A stretch of 64,000 bases of DNA from Streptomyces sp. NBC_01689 (GCF_036250675.1 NZ_CP109592.1:8060001-8124000), one strand, 5' to 3'; positions 27,086 through 35,959 are shown, counted from the first letter of the stretch. The notes: generated from the letters alone by a model not told the origin. Numbers and translations are program-made.

Positions 27086-27496
27086 CTACGCGCCCGAAGG
27101 CAGCGACAGGGGCATGCGGACGTGGACCTGTTTGCCCTGAGGGGTCGGCGTGACGGTGAGGGGGCCGCAGAGCGTGCGCACGATCTCCAGCCCGAAGCCG
27201 CCCGGCCGGGCCGGATCCCATTCCTGGACCGTGACGCTCTCGGGGGACTTGTCCCACACCGTGATGTCGACACCGTGTCCGCGGTAGGCCAGGTTCAGTC
27301 CGCAGGAGCCGTCGGCGTACCGCACCGCGTTGGTGACGAGCTCGCTGACGACGAGTTGCGCCCGGCTGACGGTGTCGGCCGGAACCCGGGCCGCGTGCTC
27401 GGTCCCCACACGGGTGAGGAAGGCCTTCACCGTGAGGCGGGCGGTTCTGATGCAGGACGGATGGCCGTCGTAGGCCTCGTCGAGGTGCAGTTCCAT
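27086..27496 (-). CDS. RsbW-like ATP-binding anti-sigma factor / kinase
   Basis: 136 residues from the ATG at 27496 (GGCGGAGAA upstream), rather than a longer frame to 27625 that lacks a site. A HATPase_c_2 domain with N-box SELVTNAVRYADG, G1-like VWDKSPE and G2 GGFGLEIVRTLC. The G1 box has KSPE where kinases of this family usually have DxGxG, common in Streptomyces single-domain members whose kinase activity is doubtful. Likely partner of a STAS protein and a sigma factor; none is adjacent, but the rsb operon lies 220 bp downstream on the same strand. Confidence 0.85.
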   Translation of the reverse strand: MELHLDEAYDGHPSCIRTARLTVKAFLTRVGTEHAARVPADTVSRAQLVVSELVTNAVRYADGSCGLNLAYRGHGVDITVWDKSPESVTVQEWDPARPGGFGLEIVRTLCGPLTVTPTPQGKQVHVRMPLSLPSGA

Positions 27497-27738
27497 CGGT
27501 TCTCCGCCCTGGCGCGCATGGCCACGGCACCGTCGGCCGCCCCGCATCCGTCCCTGCGTGCTGCACGCACCGTATCGCCTGGGCACCTCGGGTACCCCCG
27601 CGGACGACTTCAACAGGCGGAACAAGAGGGAGAGTTACAGAGAGCGGATTCCTTGCCCGCCCCGAACAGAGGTACTGCCCCGGACCTCGACCGCACCGAC
27701 GCCGGCCCCGAAGGGGGGCGGCTACGGCGCGGTCGGCG

Positions 27739-28110
27739 TCAGCCCCGTAGCCGGCGGTCGTAGTAGTCGCCCACGATCCGGTGGTACTCCGCGTCGTGGA
27801 GGTGCTTGTCCTCGTTGAATCCGGGGGCGTGCCCGACCTGTTCAAGGGTGAGGTCGACGTGGATCCGCTGCTCGTCCATGTCCAGACGGCGGATGGCTCC
27901 GGCGGGGAGCAGGCACAGTTTCCCGAAGAGCCATGAACTCGTGTTCACGACGAGGTACGCCGCTTCCGTTCCTTCGGCGCCCTCGGCGCCTTCGAAATGC
28001 TTCTCGACCTTGCCGACGCTTCCGTCGGTCGCTTCGACCTTGAAGCCGGCCAGGCTCGTACCGGCTGTGTATCCGGAATCCGCCGGGTATTCCCAGACAG
28101 TTGAGCTCAT
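27739..28110 (-). CDS. PRC-barrel domain protein
   Basis: 123 residues. The PRC-barrel pattern is clear: LAGFKVEATDGSVGKVEKHF at the start of the barrel, YLVVNTSSWLFGKLCLLPAG, and the helix IRRLDMDEQRIHVDLTLEQV. A short repeat EGAEGAEGTEA sits in the first loop. Such proteins are widespread in actinomycete stress regulons and bind RNA or partner proteins elsewhere. ATG at 28110 follows GGGAAAGAA. It sits upstream of the RsbW-like gene on the same strand, 240 bp apart. Confidence 0.85.
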   Translation of the reverse strand: MSSTVWEYPADSGYTAGTSLAGFKVEATDGSVGKVEKHFEGAEGAEGTEAAYLVVNTSSWLFGKLCLLPAGAIRRLDMDEQRIHVDLTLEQVGHAPGFNEDKHLHDAEYHRIVGDYYDRRLRG

Positions 28111-28437
28111 GACGAGTTCTTTCCCTTCGTCGACGTACGCAAAGGGTCGAGGGAGTCGGGGAGCGATCCACGTCGCCCTTTACGGCACTTGTCGCGGATG
28201 CCCCTTCGCCGGGGCTCCAAACTGCGCTGCTCCGGGCGGCGGTTGATCGCGGCTCCTTGATGAGCGGCCGTGGTCGGCTCCGTCGGGTCCGGGGGTGGTG
28301 CGGCGGAAACCGTCGGCGCCACCCCCCGGGTATCCCTCCACGGAGCCCGCCCGTCACCTGGTTCCGAGGGTGCCGGGCAGCGGCTTCATCCTTGCTCGGC
28401 GGAGGGTGGGGCAGTCACCGTGTCCGTGCTGAAGCCC
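28111..28437. other. Intergenic stretch without a gene
   Basis: The PRC-barrel gene leader and the 3' flank of the secreted-protein gene. No convincing coding frame, hairpin or repeat was seen. Confidence 0.5.
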
Positions 28438-29226
28438 TCAGTTGGCGCGCAGGGTCCTGACTCCGCCGGCCTCGAAGTCGTAGATGTTCCGGTTGATCCG
28501 CAGGCCGTCGACGGCGCCGGCCCACAGGTTGTCGCGGCCCTTGCCCACGGCCGCGGTGTAGATGGTCGGAGCCTGGCCGCCGTCGTTGAGAGCGGTCTTC
28601 AGCTGCGGGAAGGTGCACGGGGTGCTCTGGTTGCATCCGGTGACGGTCCCCGCGTTGCCCGTGAGGAACCATGTGCCGCTGGTGGTGGCGTCCAGGTAGG
28701 GACTCCAGCGGTCGGTCACCGGGGAGGCCGGCGGAGCCCACACCATCGAGGAGTAGGTGGTGCCAGGCGCCGCGGTCAGGCGCGGGTTGATCTCGAACCT
28801 GATGTTGGGCATGTTCCCGGGACCGCCGTGCGTGGTGTTCTCGCCGGTCTGGAAAACATGGAACCCGACCCTGGTCAGCCCCAGGACCGGGTCGCCATAG
28901 AAGTCGACCTCGTTGCCGAAGTCGACCTTCTCACTGGGCGGGGTCAGGGAGGTGGAGTTGTCCGCCACCTCGATACCGAGGCTCCCCGTTCCGTAGGGCG
29001 GCCTCGCGGCGCGGCCCGTGACACCGAACGAGCCGAACGGGCCGTTCCGCAGCGCGGCGACCGGAGAGCCGATCGTATTGCGGGTGATCACGCCCCAGTG
29101 GTCAGGGCCGCCCTGGGTTACGCCGGGCGCGGGGGCCGCCGATCCGGGAACGGTCGAGACCGCGATCGCGGCCAGCGTCGTGACCGCGAGCGCCAAGGTC
29201 CGCTTCACGCCGGAGAGAGCGTTCAC
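28438..29226 (-). CDS. Secreted protein of unknown function (262 aa)
   Basis: The signal peptide is clear: basic start (MNALSGVKRTLALAVTTLAA), hydrophobic core and a cleavage-like SAA at ~30. The mature part contains NTIGSPVAALRNGPFG, GNEVDFYGDPVLGLTRVGFH and a two-cysteine loop (VTGCNQSTPCTF). No known domain is recognised. The pattern of Gly/Asn/Thr and beta-strand alternation suggests an extracellular beta-rich fold. GAGCAACG precedes the ATG at 29226. Two matching operators lie 60-130 bp upstream, so it is likely tightly regulated. Function unknown. Confidence 0.8.
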   Translation of the reverse strand: MNALSGVKRTLALAVTTLAAIAVSTVPGSAAPAPGVTQGGPDHWGVITRNTIGSPVAALRNGPFGSFGVTGRAARPPYGTGSLGIEVADNSTSLTPPSEKVDFGNEVDFYGDPVLGLTRVGFHVFQTGENTTHGGPGNMPNIRFEINPRLTAAPGTTYSSMVWAPPASPVTDRWSPYLDATTSGTWFLTGNAGTVTGCNQSTPCTFPQLKTALNDGGQAPTIYTAAVGKGRDNLWAGAVDGLRINRNIYDFEAGGVRTLRAN

Positions 29227-29286
29227 GCGTTGCTCCTTTTTCGTGGTTGATCAAGGCGCGGGGACGGGCGCGTGAGCCCGGCCCCG

Positions 29287-29302
29287 CTTGGCGCACGCCA
29301 CG
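29287..29302. promoter_or_regulatory. Operator copy 1: CTTGGC-GCAC-GCCACG
   Basis: The 6-nt flanks CTTGGC and GCCACG are identical to those of the copy at 29339, differing only in the central four bases. TGGC/GCCA form the palindromic core. It lies about 60 bp upstream of the secreted-protein gene start. Confidence 0.55.
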
Positions 29303-29338
29303 TAAGCACTCTCCGTAGCGACAGCCTGGCATGACGCA

Positions 29339-29354
29339 CTTGGCATATGCCACG
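29339..29354. promoter_or_regulatory. Operator copy 2: CTTGGC-ATAT-GCCACG
   Basis: Contains the perfect 12-bp palindrome TGGCATATGCCA. It is 52 bp (five helical turns) from copy 1, an arrangement that allows looping or cooperative binding by one repressor. Confidence 0.55.
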
Positions 29355-29986
29355 ATTAACCCCCTGGTGGAGCGGCGGGGTGAACGGTGCGGGTCCGTGT
29401 GCCGCCTGTCGCCTGTACGGCCGGGTCGGAGCGTGGCCGCCTCGGACGGGTGGGGTGCGAGGGTCAGCCATGCTTCCTGAAGAATCCCTTCGCCTGGGCC
29501 GAGGACATCACAGGACAGCCCATAGGCCCGTCCGGAGCGCGTCCTCACCGACCCGGACGCGTGCGCGGAATTGGCCTGGGAATCCATCGCGGAAATGGAC
29601 CACGCGCCGGTACCACCTGATCCGTAGCGTTGCCCGCATGAATACGAACGAAGCACGGGGAAGCCCGCGGCGTTCTCCGGGCGCACGGTGCCGTATCGGA
29701 CGCCCGTCGCGCAGGTGGTCGCTCTCCCGGGGCCCCGCGCCGGGGGCTCGAGGAATCCCGCCCGCCTGTTCGGTCGTACCGCGTCCACGGGGCCGACGAC
29801 CGGTCCGCGGACCGGTCCGGTCGCCGCGATCCGGAGATGTCCCTCGGGCCCGGCCGCGCCACCTACTCCGTGGTCGGCGGCCGACGGTCGACGCGTGAGC
29901 CGCGGGTGAGAGCCAGGAGGGGGGTCACCGGACGGCAGAGAAGTGGGGGACCCCATCGCAGGGAGGGGATTCAGAAGGGAAGAACC

Positions 29987-32497
29987 ATGGGCAGTTCCGC
30001 TGAGACAGCGGTCTCCGAGCCTCGGACGGCTCTCGACACAGTCTGCCCGGCGATAGCGCTCCTCGACTCCCAGGGGACCGTGGTCGGATGGTCGCAGACC
30101 GCTCAGCGACTGGTGGGCTACTCGGCCGCGGAGATGGTCGGGCGCCCGGCCGGTGTCCTGCTGGCGGCAGCCGACGACCGGGCGAAGGCTTCACGGACCG
30201 CGCTGGGGGAGACCCGCCGGTGCGCCTGGTCCGACCTCGCGCGGGTGCGTCACCGCGACGGCCGCGGCATCGATGTGCGCCTGTGCGTGTCGTCCCTGTC
30301 CGGACAGGACGGCCAGGACTGGTGGGTGGTCTGCGCGACCGACAGGACGTTGCTTCCCGCATGGCCGACCGAGGCCACGGTGGCGGAGCCGCTCCTCGCC
30401 ACGCTGCCGCTGCGGAGCTGCCCCCCGATCGGTGTCGTCGTACGGGACACCCACCTGCGCTGCATCCAGGTGAACGACACCCAGGGCTCCAAGGACGGCA
30501 TCCCGCTCCGCAGGCGGCTGGGCCGCAGGCTGACGGAGGCGGCTCCCGGGAGCGAGGCCGAGACGCTGGAGGCGGTGATGCACCAGGTGCTGGCGAGCGG
30601 CGACCCGGCGATCAACGTGGACTACCAGGCCTTCCTGCCGGCGAAGGAGCGCGGCGGGCGCACCCTCACGGCGTCCTACTTCCGCCTCGACGACGCGCGG
30701 GGACGCGTGCTGGGTGTGTGCGTCGTGAGCGTGGACGTCACGGACGGCCGACGGGCGCGAGAGCGTCTGGCCGTCCTCGGTGAGGCCAGCAGGCGCATCG
30801 GCACGACTCTGGACGTCATGCGGACCGCCCAGGAACTGGCCGCTCTCGCCGTGCCGTTCCTCGCGGACTACACCACCGTCGACCTGGCGGAGTCCGTCCC
30901 GCTCGGCGAGGAACCCCTGGCCCATCTCGGCCCACGGGACGGGCGCATCCCCGCCTTCCGCCGTGCGGGCCTGGCCTCGATCCACCCGGGAACACCGGAA
31001 TCCCTGTTCGCACGCGGAGAACCGGTCTTCGTCCCGCCCACCTCCCCCTTCACCGGTGTCCTGCGCTCCGGGAGATCCCACTTCGAGCCGGTACTGGACA
31101 ACTCTCCGGGCGGCCGGCTCGACCAACTCGACCCGGCGCGGGCGCAGAAGATCCGCGAGCACGCCATGCATTCGTTGATGGTCGTCCCGATCCACGCCCG
31201 GGGCGCGGTGCTGGGCGTGGCGGTCTTCGTGCGGACGGAGGACCCCAGGCCGTTCGAGGAGGACGACCTGCTGCTGGCCGAGGAGCTCGTCAGCTGGGCG
31301 GCGCTGGCCCTGGACAACGCGCGCCAGTACGCGCGCGAGCGCTCCGCGGCTCTCGCCCTGCAACGCCTGCTGCACCCTCACCACCCCACGGGCGGCATCG
31401 CCGCCGACGTGGCCTGGCGCTACCTGCCGGCCGACAGCCACCACGGCATCGGGGGCGACTGGTTCGACGTGATCCCCCTCTCCGGCGCGCGCGTCGCCCT
31501 GGTCGTCGGCGACGTGGTCGGACACGGCATCAACGCGGCGGCGAAGATGGGCCAGCTCCGCACCGCCCTGCACACCCTCGCGGACACGGACATGCCCCCC
31601 GACGAGGTACTGTCCCGCCTCGACGAACAGGTCATCCGCTTCACCGAGGCGGAAGACCCCCGGCGCCCGGGCACCACCATGATGGCGGCCACGTGCCTGT
31701 ATGCCGTCTATGACCCGGTCACCCGCATCTGCACCATGGCGCGGGCCGGTCACCCCCCGCCCGCGGTCATCGACCCGCGTGGCCACGTCACCTTCCCCGA
31801 CCTGCCCGCCGGAGCGCCGCTCGGCCTCGGACTGGCCCCCTTCGAGTCCGCCACCCTGGAACTGGCCGAAGGAAGCGTGCTCGCCTTCTACACCGACGGT
31901 CTGGTCGAAGGCCGCCACCAGGACATCAGCGCCGGCATGAACCGCCTGGGCACGGCCCTCGCGCGCCCCGGCCTCACACTGGACGCCCTGTGCTCCTCGA
32001 CGGTGGACACGCTGCGGGTCGAGCCGCCGGGCGACGATGTCACGCTGCTTCTCGCGCGGACCCGCTCGCTGAGCGCGGACCAGGTCGCCTCGTGGCGGTT
32101 CCCCAGCGACCCCGCCGTCGTCAGCAGCGCCCGAACGCTCGCCGCCCGGCAGCTGACCCAGTGGGGACTGGACCACCTGGCCGAGTCGACAGAACTGATC
32201 GTCAGCGAACTGCTCACCAACGCCATCATCCACGGCAACGGCAACGGCAACGGCGGGTGCCACAGCGACTGCAGGAGCGACCGGACGGTCGGCCTACGTC
32301 TCCTCCGGCACTCGATGCTGACCTGCGAGGTCTCCGACGCCGGCCACAGTCACCCACTGGTACGGCACCCCCGTTCCACCGACGAACACGGCCGCGGCCT
32401 CTTCCTCGTCACCCAGCTGTCGCGCCGATGGGGGACCCGGCGCATCCCTGACGGCAAGATCATCTGGGCTGATCAGCGCCTGCCCGCCGGTGCTTGA
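29987..32497 (+). CDS. PAS/GAF/SpoIIE phosphatase with C-terminal ATPase (836 aa)
   Basis: ATG at 29987 behind AAGGGAAG; an in-frame start at 29837 has no site. PAS domain ~10-115 (CPAIALLDSQGTVVGWSQTA), second PAS ~135-250, GAF ~260-455 (AMHSLMVVPIHARGAVLGVA), SpoIIE phosphatase ~465-685 (GIGGDWFDVIPLSG, VVGDVVGHGINAA, FYTDGLVEGRHQ, EPPGDDVTLLLAR) and a HATPase ~700-836 (VSELLTNAIIHGNG, EVSDAGHSHPLV, HGRGLFLVTQLS). Fusing phosphatase and anti-sigma-like kinase lets one protein switch both ways. The repeat GNGNGNG sits just after the N-box. Signals sensed are unknown. It stands alone, with an oxidoreductase gene following. Confidence 0.9.
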   Translation: MGSSAETAVSEPRTALDTVCPAIALLDSQGTVVGWSQTAQRLVGYSAAEMVGRPAGVLLAAADDRAKASRTALGETRRCAWSDLARVRHRDGRGIDVRLCVSSLSGQDGQDWWVVCATDRTLLPAWPTEATVAEPLLATLPLRSCPPIGVVVRDTHLRCIQVNDTQGSKDGIPLRRRLGRRLTEAAPGSEAETLEAVMHQVLASGDPAINVDYQAFLPAKERGGRTLTASYFRLDDARGRVLGVCVVSVDVTDGRRARERLAVLGEASRRIGTTLDVMRTAQELAALAVPFLADYTTVDLAESVPLGEEPLAHLGPRDGRIPAFRRAGLASIHPGTPESLFARGEPVFVPPTSPFTGVLRSGRSHFEPVLDNSPGGRLDQLDPARAQKIREHAMHSLMVVPIHARGAVLGVAVFVRTEDPRPFEEDDLLLAEELVSWAALALDNARQYARERSAALALQRLLHPHHPTGGIAADVAWRYLPADSHHGIGGDWFDVIPLSGARVALVVGDVVGHGINAAAKMGQLRTALHTLADTDMPPDEVLSRLDEQVIRFTEAEDPRRPGTTMMAATCLYAVYDPVTRICTMARAGHPPPAVIDPRGHVTFPDLPAGAPLGLGLAPFESATLELAEGSVLAFYTDGLVEGRHQDISAGMNRLGTALARPGLTLDALCSSTVDTLRVEPPGDDVTLLLARTRSLSADQVASWRFPSDPAVVSSARTLAARQLTQWGLDHLAESTELIVSELLTNAIIHGNGNGNGGCHSDCRSDRTVGLRLLRHSMLTCEVSDAGHSHPLVRHPRSTDEHGRGLFLVTQLSRRWGTRRIPDGKIIWADQRLPAGA

Positions 32498-32619
32498 CAC
32501 GACCTGTACACCCAGCCCGAGGCCTGGAGGCCGCCAGGACACGACGCCGGACCCGTCACCCTCGAGGTGACTGACAGACACACCCTTCTGAACCTGAACG
32601 CCAGACGGAGGAACCAGTC

Positions 32620-33546
32620 ATGCAAGCCATCACCGCCCCAGACCGCGAAGCCGGAGTCAGCGGGCTGACCCTGACCGACCTGCCGTATCCCCATGCCGCC
32701 GAGAACGACGTCGTCGTGCGGGTGCACGCGGCGGGATTCACCCGTGGAGAGCTCGACTGGCCCGGAACCTGGACGGATCGCGCCGGCCGGGACCGGACTC
32801 CGAGCGTGCCCGGACACGAGGTCTCGGGCGTCGTGGCGGAACTCGGTTACGGAACCACCGGTCTCACCGTCGGCCAGCGGGTCTTCGGACTCACCGACTG
32901 GGCCCGGGACGGCTCGCTGGCCGAGTACGTCGCCGTGGAAGCCCGTAATCTCGCGCCCCTGCCCGCCGACGTCGACCACACGACCGCGGCCGCCCTGCCG
33001 ATCTCCGGACTGACCGCCTGGCAGGGCCTGTTCGACCACGCACGGCTCGTGGCGGGCCGGACCGTCCTGATCCACGGCGCCGCGGGTGCCGTCGGCTCGA
33101 TCGCGGTGCAGCTCGCGCTGGCGGCCGGTGCCCGGGTGATCGGCACCGGTCGGCCCGCCGACGGGAAGGACGTCCTCGCGCTGGGCGCGCACATGTTCCT
33201 GGATCTCGAGGCCGGCTGGGCGGAGGGCGCCGGAGAGGTCGACGTCGTCTTCGACGTGATCGGCGGTGACGTCCTCGACCGCTCGGCTTCGCTCGTACGT
33301 GCCGGCGGCACGCTCGTCTCGATCGCCCAGCCGCCCACCGTCCGCCCCAGGGACGGACAGGCGATCTTCTTCGTCGTCGAACCCGACCGGGCACGTCTCG
33401 CGGACCTGGCGCAGCGGGTCAGGGACGGGCGGCTCGACGTACGGGTCGGCGCGGTCCGCCCGTTGGCCGAGGCGGTCGCCGCCTTCGCCCCCGGGCAGCG
33501 TGTCCCCGGCAGGACGATCATCAGGGTCGCCGACGACCCCCGATGA
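32620..33546 (+). CDS. NADP-dependent quinone oxidoreductase-like MDR protein
   Basis: 308 residues; ATG at 32620 behind GGAGG. Medium-chain dehydrogenase/reductase without the zinc ligands: GroES-like N-terminus (VVVRVHAAGFTRGELDW, GHEVSGVVAELG) and Rossmann domain with GAAGAVGSIAVQLALAAGA. Close to zeta-crystallin/QOR types that reduce quinones or enones with NADPH. The ending PGRTIIRVADDP is typical. The gene is monocistronic, with a likely terminator at 33593-33644. Confidence 0.9.
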   Translation: MQAITAPDREAGVSGLTLTDLPYPHAAENDVVVRVHAAGFTRGELDWPGTWTDRAGRDRTPSVPGHEVSGVVAELGYGTTGLTVGQRVFGLTDWARDGSLAEYVAVEARNLAPLPADVDHTTAAALPISGLTAWQGLFDHARLVAGRTVLIHGAAGAVGSIAVQLALAAGARVIGTGRPADGKDVLALGAHMFLDLEAGWAEGAGEVDVVFDVIGGDVLDRSASLVRAGGTLVSIAQPPTVRPRDGQAIFFVVEPDRARLADLAQRVRDGRLDVRVGAVRPLAEAVAAFAPGQRVPGRTIIRVADDPR

Positions 33547-33592
33547 TCGCGGAGTCTCTCAGCCCGTGACGCGTCGGCAGGTCCGGCACGGC

Positions 33593-33644
33593 CGGCACGA
33601 GCGGGCGGCATCCCCTCGTCACCGGGAGGCCGCCCCTCGTGCCG
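33593..33644 (+). terminator. Imperfect hairpin after the oxidoreductase gene
   Basis: Arms 33593-33609 and 33629-33644 pair over about 16 bp with one bulge and a 19-nt loop, 47 bp after the stop codon. Probable terminator. Confidence 0.55.
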
Positions 33645-33829
33645 CACGCGTGATGCCGTACGCCGTCGGGGCGGTGAAGCCACGTTGGTTCCACCGCGGC
33701 CAGGGCCGTCCGCCGCGGTGCGCGCCGTGACTCCGCGGCTGCCCCCCGACGGCGAGGCCCGGGCGGGCGCGGCGTGGAGTCGCGTCCACGAGGGAGATCT
33801 GCTCGTGTACCCGGCCCCTCGGGGGTGCG

Positions 33830-35278
33830 TCAGGAAAGGATCCGCATCAGTGCGGAGAGCGCCTGAGGCCACTGCCCGTCGGAGGGCGCCCCGTATCCGA
33901 CGACGAGGGCGTCGGTCATGCCGTTCGGGGCCCGTTCATGGCGGTACCGGGACAGGCCGGCCACGCGGAGGCCCTGTCGGGTGGCCGACTCAACGACCAG
34001 TTGCTCGGTACCGGGCGGCAGACCGAGCACGGTGTGCAGGCCCGCCGCCGTCCCGAGGACCCGCACCTGTGGGGCGTGCCGGGCCAGGGCCGCGACGAGA
34101 GAGTCCCGCCGGTCCCGGTAGCGCCGCCCGACAGCACGTACGTGACGGCTGTACGCGCCGGAGGCGATGAATTCCGCCATCGTCAGCTGGCTCACCACCT
34201 CGGACGAGTCGATCCGTCCCTTGGCCGCCGCGGCCTCCTCGGCGAGCGCGGGAGGCAGCGCCATCCAGGCCAGGCGCAGGCCGGGAGCGAGGGTTTGGCC
34301 GGCGGTACCCAGGTAGACCACGCGGTCCGGGGCGAGTGCCTGGAGCGCCCCGACCGACCGGTGGCCGAACCGGAACTCACCGTCGTGGTCGTCCTCCAGG
34401 ACCAGCCCGCCGGTCCGTCCGGCCCAGTCCACGACGGCGGTCCGGCGATCGCGTCGCAGTGCCGTGCCCACAGGGAACTGGTGGGCGGGCGTGAGCAGGA
34501 CCGCATCGGTGCCGACGGGCGGCACCGGGTCGGTCCCGTGGGTGTCCAGGGGGAGCGGAAGGGTCTTCAGCCCGGCGGCCTCCAGCAGGCCGTACTGCCT
34601 GTCCAGGCGGTAGGACTCGACGGCGACACTCCGTGCTCCCCGCCCGGTCAGGACGCGGCTCACGATCCGCAGGCCGTGGGAGACGCCGGCGCAGATCAGG
34701 ACGTGCTCCGGACTCACGTACACGCCCCGGGCCCGCGCGAGATGGTCGGCGAGCGCGGCCCGTAGCTCCGGCCGCCCTCGCGGGTCGCCGTAGCCGAGCG
34801 CGTCGTCGGGAGCCGCGGCCAGGGCGCGGCGGGTGGCCGCCAGCCAGGCCGCCCGGGGAAAGGCGGACAGATCGGGGTTGCCCGGGATCAGGTCGTGGCG
34901 AGGGGCACGGGAGGGACCGTCGGCCGGGCGGGACACGATCGGCCGCGTGTCCGCCGCCCTGTCGGCCCTGTCCGTCCTGTCCGTCCTGTCCGCCACGAGG
35001 GTGCCCGACCCCCTGCGGGCGGTGAGCCATCCCTCGGCGACGAGGTCGCCGTAGGCGTCAGCGACGGTGTTGCGGGCCAGCCCGAGCTCGGCGGCGAGCC
35101 GGCGGGAGGAGGGCAGCCGTGTCCCGGGCGCCAGACGGCCGCCGCGGACGGCCTCGCGCACGGCCGTGGCCAGCGTCCGGCGCACCCCTCGTCCGGCTCG
35201 GACCGCCTCACCCTCGAAAGCCTGCCGCAGCCGTGCCGGACTCGTCGTGCCACGGGCGCGGAGGGGCTCGCCGGTCAT
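33830..35278 (-). CDS. MocR/PdxR-type GntR regulator lacking the PLP lysine
   Basis: 482 residues. GntR winged helix ~30-95 (RLPSSRRLAAELGLARNTVA), a repetitive Asp/Arg/Thr linker (~97-110), then an aminotransferase class-I-like domain (~130-480) with AGVSHGLRIVSRVL, LTPAHQFPVGTAL and LEDDHDGEFRF. In MocR proteins the cofactor lysine sits in GT(A/F)SKTLAP; here the sequence is GTAGQTLAPGLRL, with Gln328 (codon CAA) in its place. The usual tyrosine of EDDYDxEFR is His298. It therefore probably cannot form the PLP aldimine, although it may still bind a ligand non-covalently. GntR-HTH function seems intact. The YjbR gene lies 8 bp upstream in the same direction. Confidence 0.9.
   Translation of the reverse strand: MTGEPLRARGTTSPARLRQAFEGEAVRAGRGVRRTLATAVREAVRGGRLAPGTRLPSSRRLAAELGLARNTVADAYGDLVAEGWLTARRGSGTLVADRTDRTDRADRAADTRPIVSRPADGPSRAPRHDLIPGNPDLSAFPRAAWLAATRRALAAAPDDALGYGDPRGRPELRAALADHLARARGVYVSPEHVLICAGVSHGLRIVSRVLTGRGARSVAVESYRLDRQYGLLEAAGLKTLPLPLDTHGTDPVPPVGTDAVLLTPAHQFPVGTALRRDRRTAVVDWAGRTGGLVLEDDHDGEFRFGHRSVGALQALAPDRVVYLGTAGQTLAPGLRLAWMALPPALAEEAAAAKGRIDSSEVVSQLTMAEFIASGAYSRHVRAVGRRYRDRRDSLVAALARHAPQVRVLGTAAGLHTVLGLPPGTEQLVVESATRQGLRVAGLSRYRHERAPNGMTDALVVGYGAPSDGQWPQALSALMRILS
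34959..34994 (-). repeat. Four 9-bp tandem repeats in the MocR linker
   Basis: Four consecutive near-identical 9-bp units, consensus CTGTCCGTC on the + strand, encode the linker DRTDRTDRADRA between HTH and effector domain. Slippage would change linker length by three residues without breaking the frame. Confidence 0.8.
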
Positions 35279-35286
35279 GACGAAGG

Positions 35287-35679
35287 TCAGGCCCGGCGGC
35301 CGTAGGCGTGCGGATCCACGGGCTGCTCGGACTTGGGGAGCCCGCCGACCACGAGACGGTAGGAGTCGATCACGAGTTCCCTCGCCAGGCGCTCGTCGAC
35401 GGTGCCCCCGCCGTCCACGGTGATCCAGTGCCTCTTGTCCATGTGATACCCGGGGGTGATGTCCAGGTGCCGCTCACGCAGGGCCGCGGCGTCGTCCGGA
35501 TCAGCTTTCAGGATCACGACGGGGCGCCCCGGCATGTCGGTCATGAGCATGAAGACCTTGCCGCGCACCTTGTAGAGGTCCCAGTCGGGGCCGGTGCGAT
35601 GCTCCACGTCGGCGCCGGGCAGTTCCACGGCGCAGTCGTCCGCGATCCTCCGCAGTTCCTGTGCGTCCAAGACGGTCAA
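35287..35679 (-). CDS. MmcQ/YjbR-family protein
   Basis: 130 residues with the family signature: TGPDWDLYKVRGKVFMLMTD, VVILKADPDDAAALRERH, GYHMDKRHWITVD and LVIDSYRLVVGGLPKSEQ. YjbR proteins have a double-wing DNA-binding-like fold but no proven function. It precedes the MocR-type gene by 8 bp, so the two are likely an operon. An operator-like sequence at 35863-35876 lies about 185 bp upstream. Confidence 0.88.
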   Translation of the reverse strand: MTVLDAQELRRIADDCAVELPGADVEHRTGPDWDLYKVRGKVFMLMTDMPGRPVVILKADPDDAAALRERHLDITPGYHMDKRHWITVDGGGTVDERLARELVIDSYRLVVGGLPKSEQPVDPHAYGRRA

Positions 35680-35862
35680 CTCCTCTGTCGGTCCGAGTAC
35701 CTGGGCCTGCCTCTCCGCCCGCGCGGCCGGACCGGACCGGCCGTGGAGAACCGGATGTCCACGTGCAGGGTGCGTACCGCCCCGGAGATCCTGGTGGCGC
35801 TCGACCGCTCGGGTGTCCGCAGGGGACCGCTCTCCAAACGTACCGCAGGTGGCCGTCTTTCG

Positions 35863-35876
35863 GGACTAAATAGTCC
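35863..35876. promoter_or_regulatory. Operator-like inverted repeat GGACTAAATAGTCC
   Basis: Perfect arms GGACT/AGTCC around AAAT. It is upstream of the YjbR/MocR operon and just beyond the 3' end of the first TetR gene. The same arms around AAAC occur at 40561-40576. Sites of this form are typical TetR operators. Confidence 0.55.
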
Positions 35877-35959
35877 TCTGTTCTGGCGGCGCGCCTCCGC
35901 GTGAGGAGTCCTTCGAAGGTCGCACCGGTACTTCTCGGTGCCGCCCCGCCGCGGACGAC

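Larger units (their letters stand above)
29227..29986. other. 760-bp divergent intergenic region
   Basis: It holds the twin operators (29287-29302, 29339-29354) of the secreted-protein gene, a solo terminal-repeat-like sequence at 29507-29525, and the leader of the SpoIIE gene at 29987. No gene in 29355-29950 is supported; short frames there lack ribosome sites and homology. Confidence 0.55.

Noticed and set aside
27592..27597. GGGTAC on the minus strand upstream of the RsbW-like gene as a SigB-type -10
   Set aside because: No GNNT element at the 14-16 bp spacing reported for such promoters (nearest is 17), so not supported.
30191..32263. A 690-codon minus-strand frame inside the SpoIIE gene
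   Set aside because: Antisense shadow without motifs.
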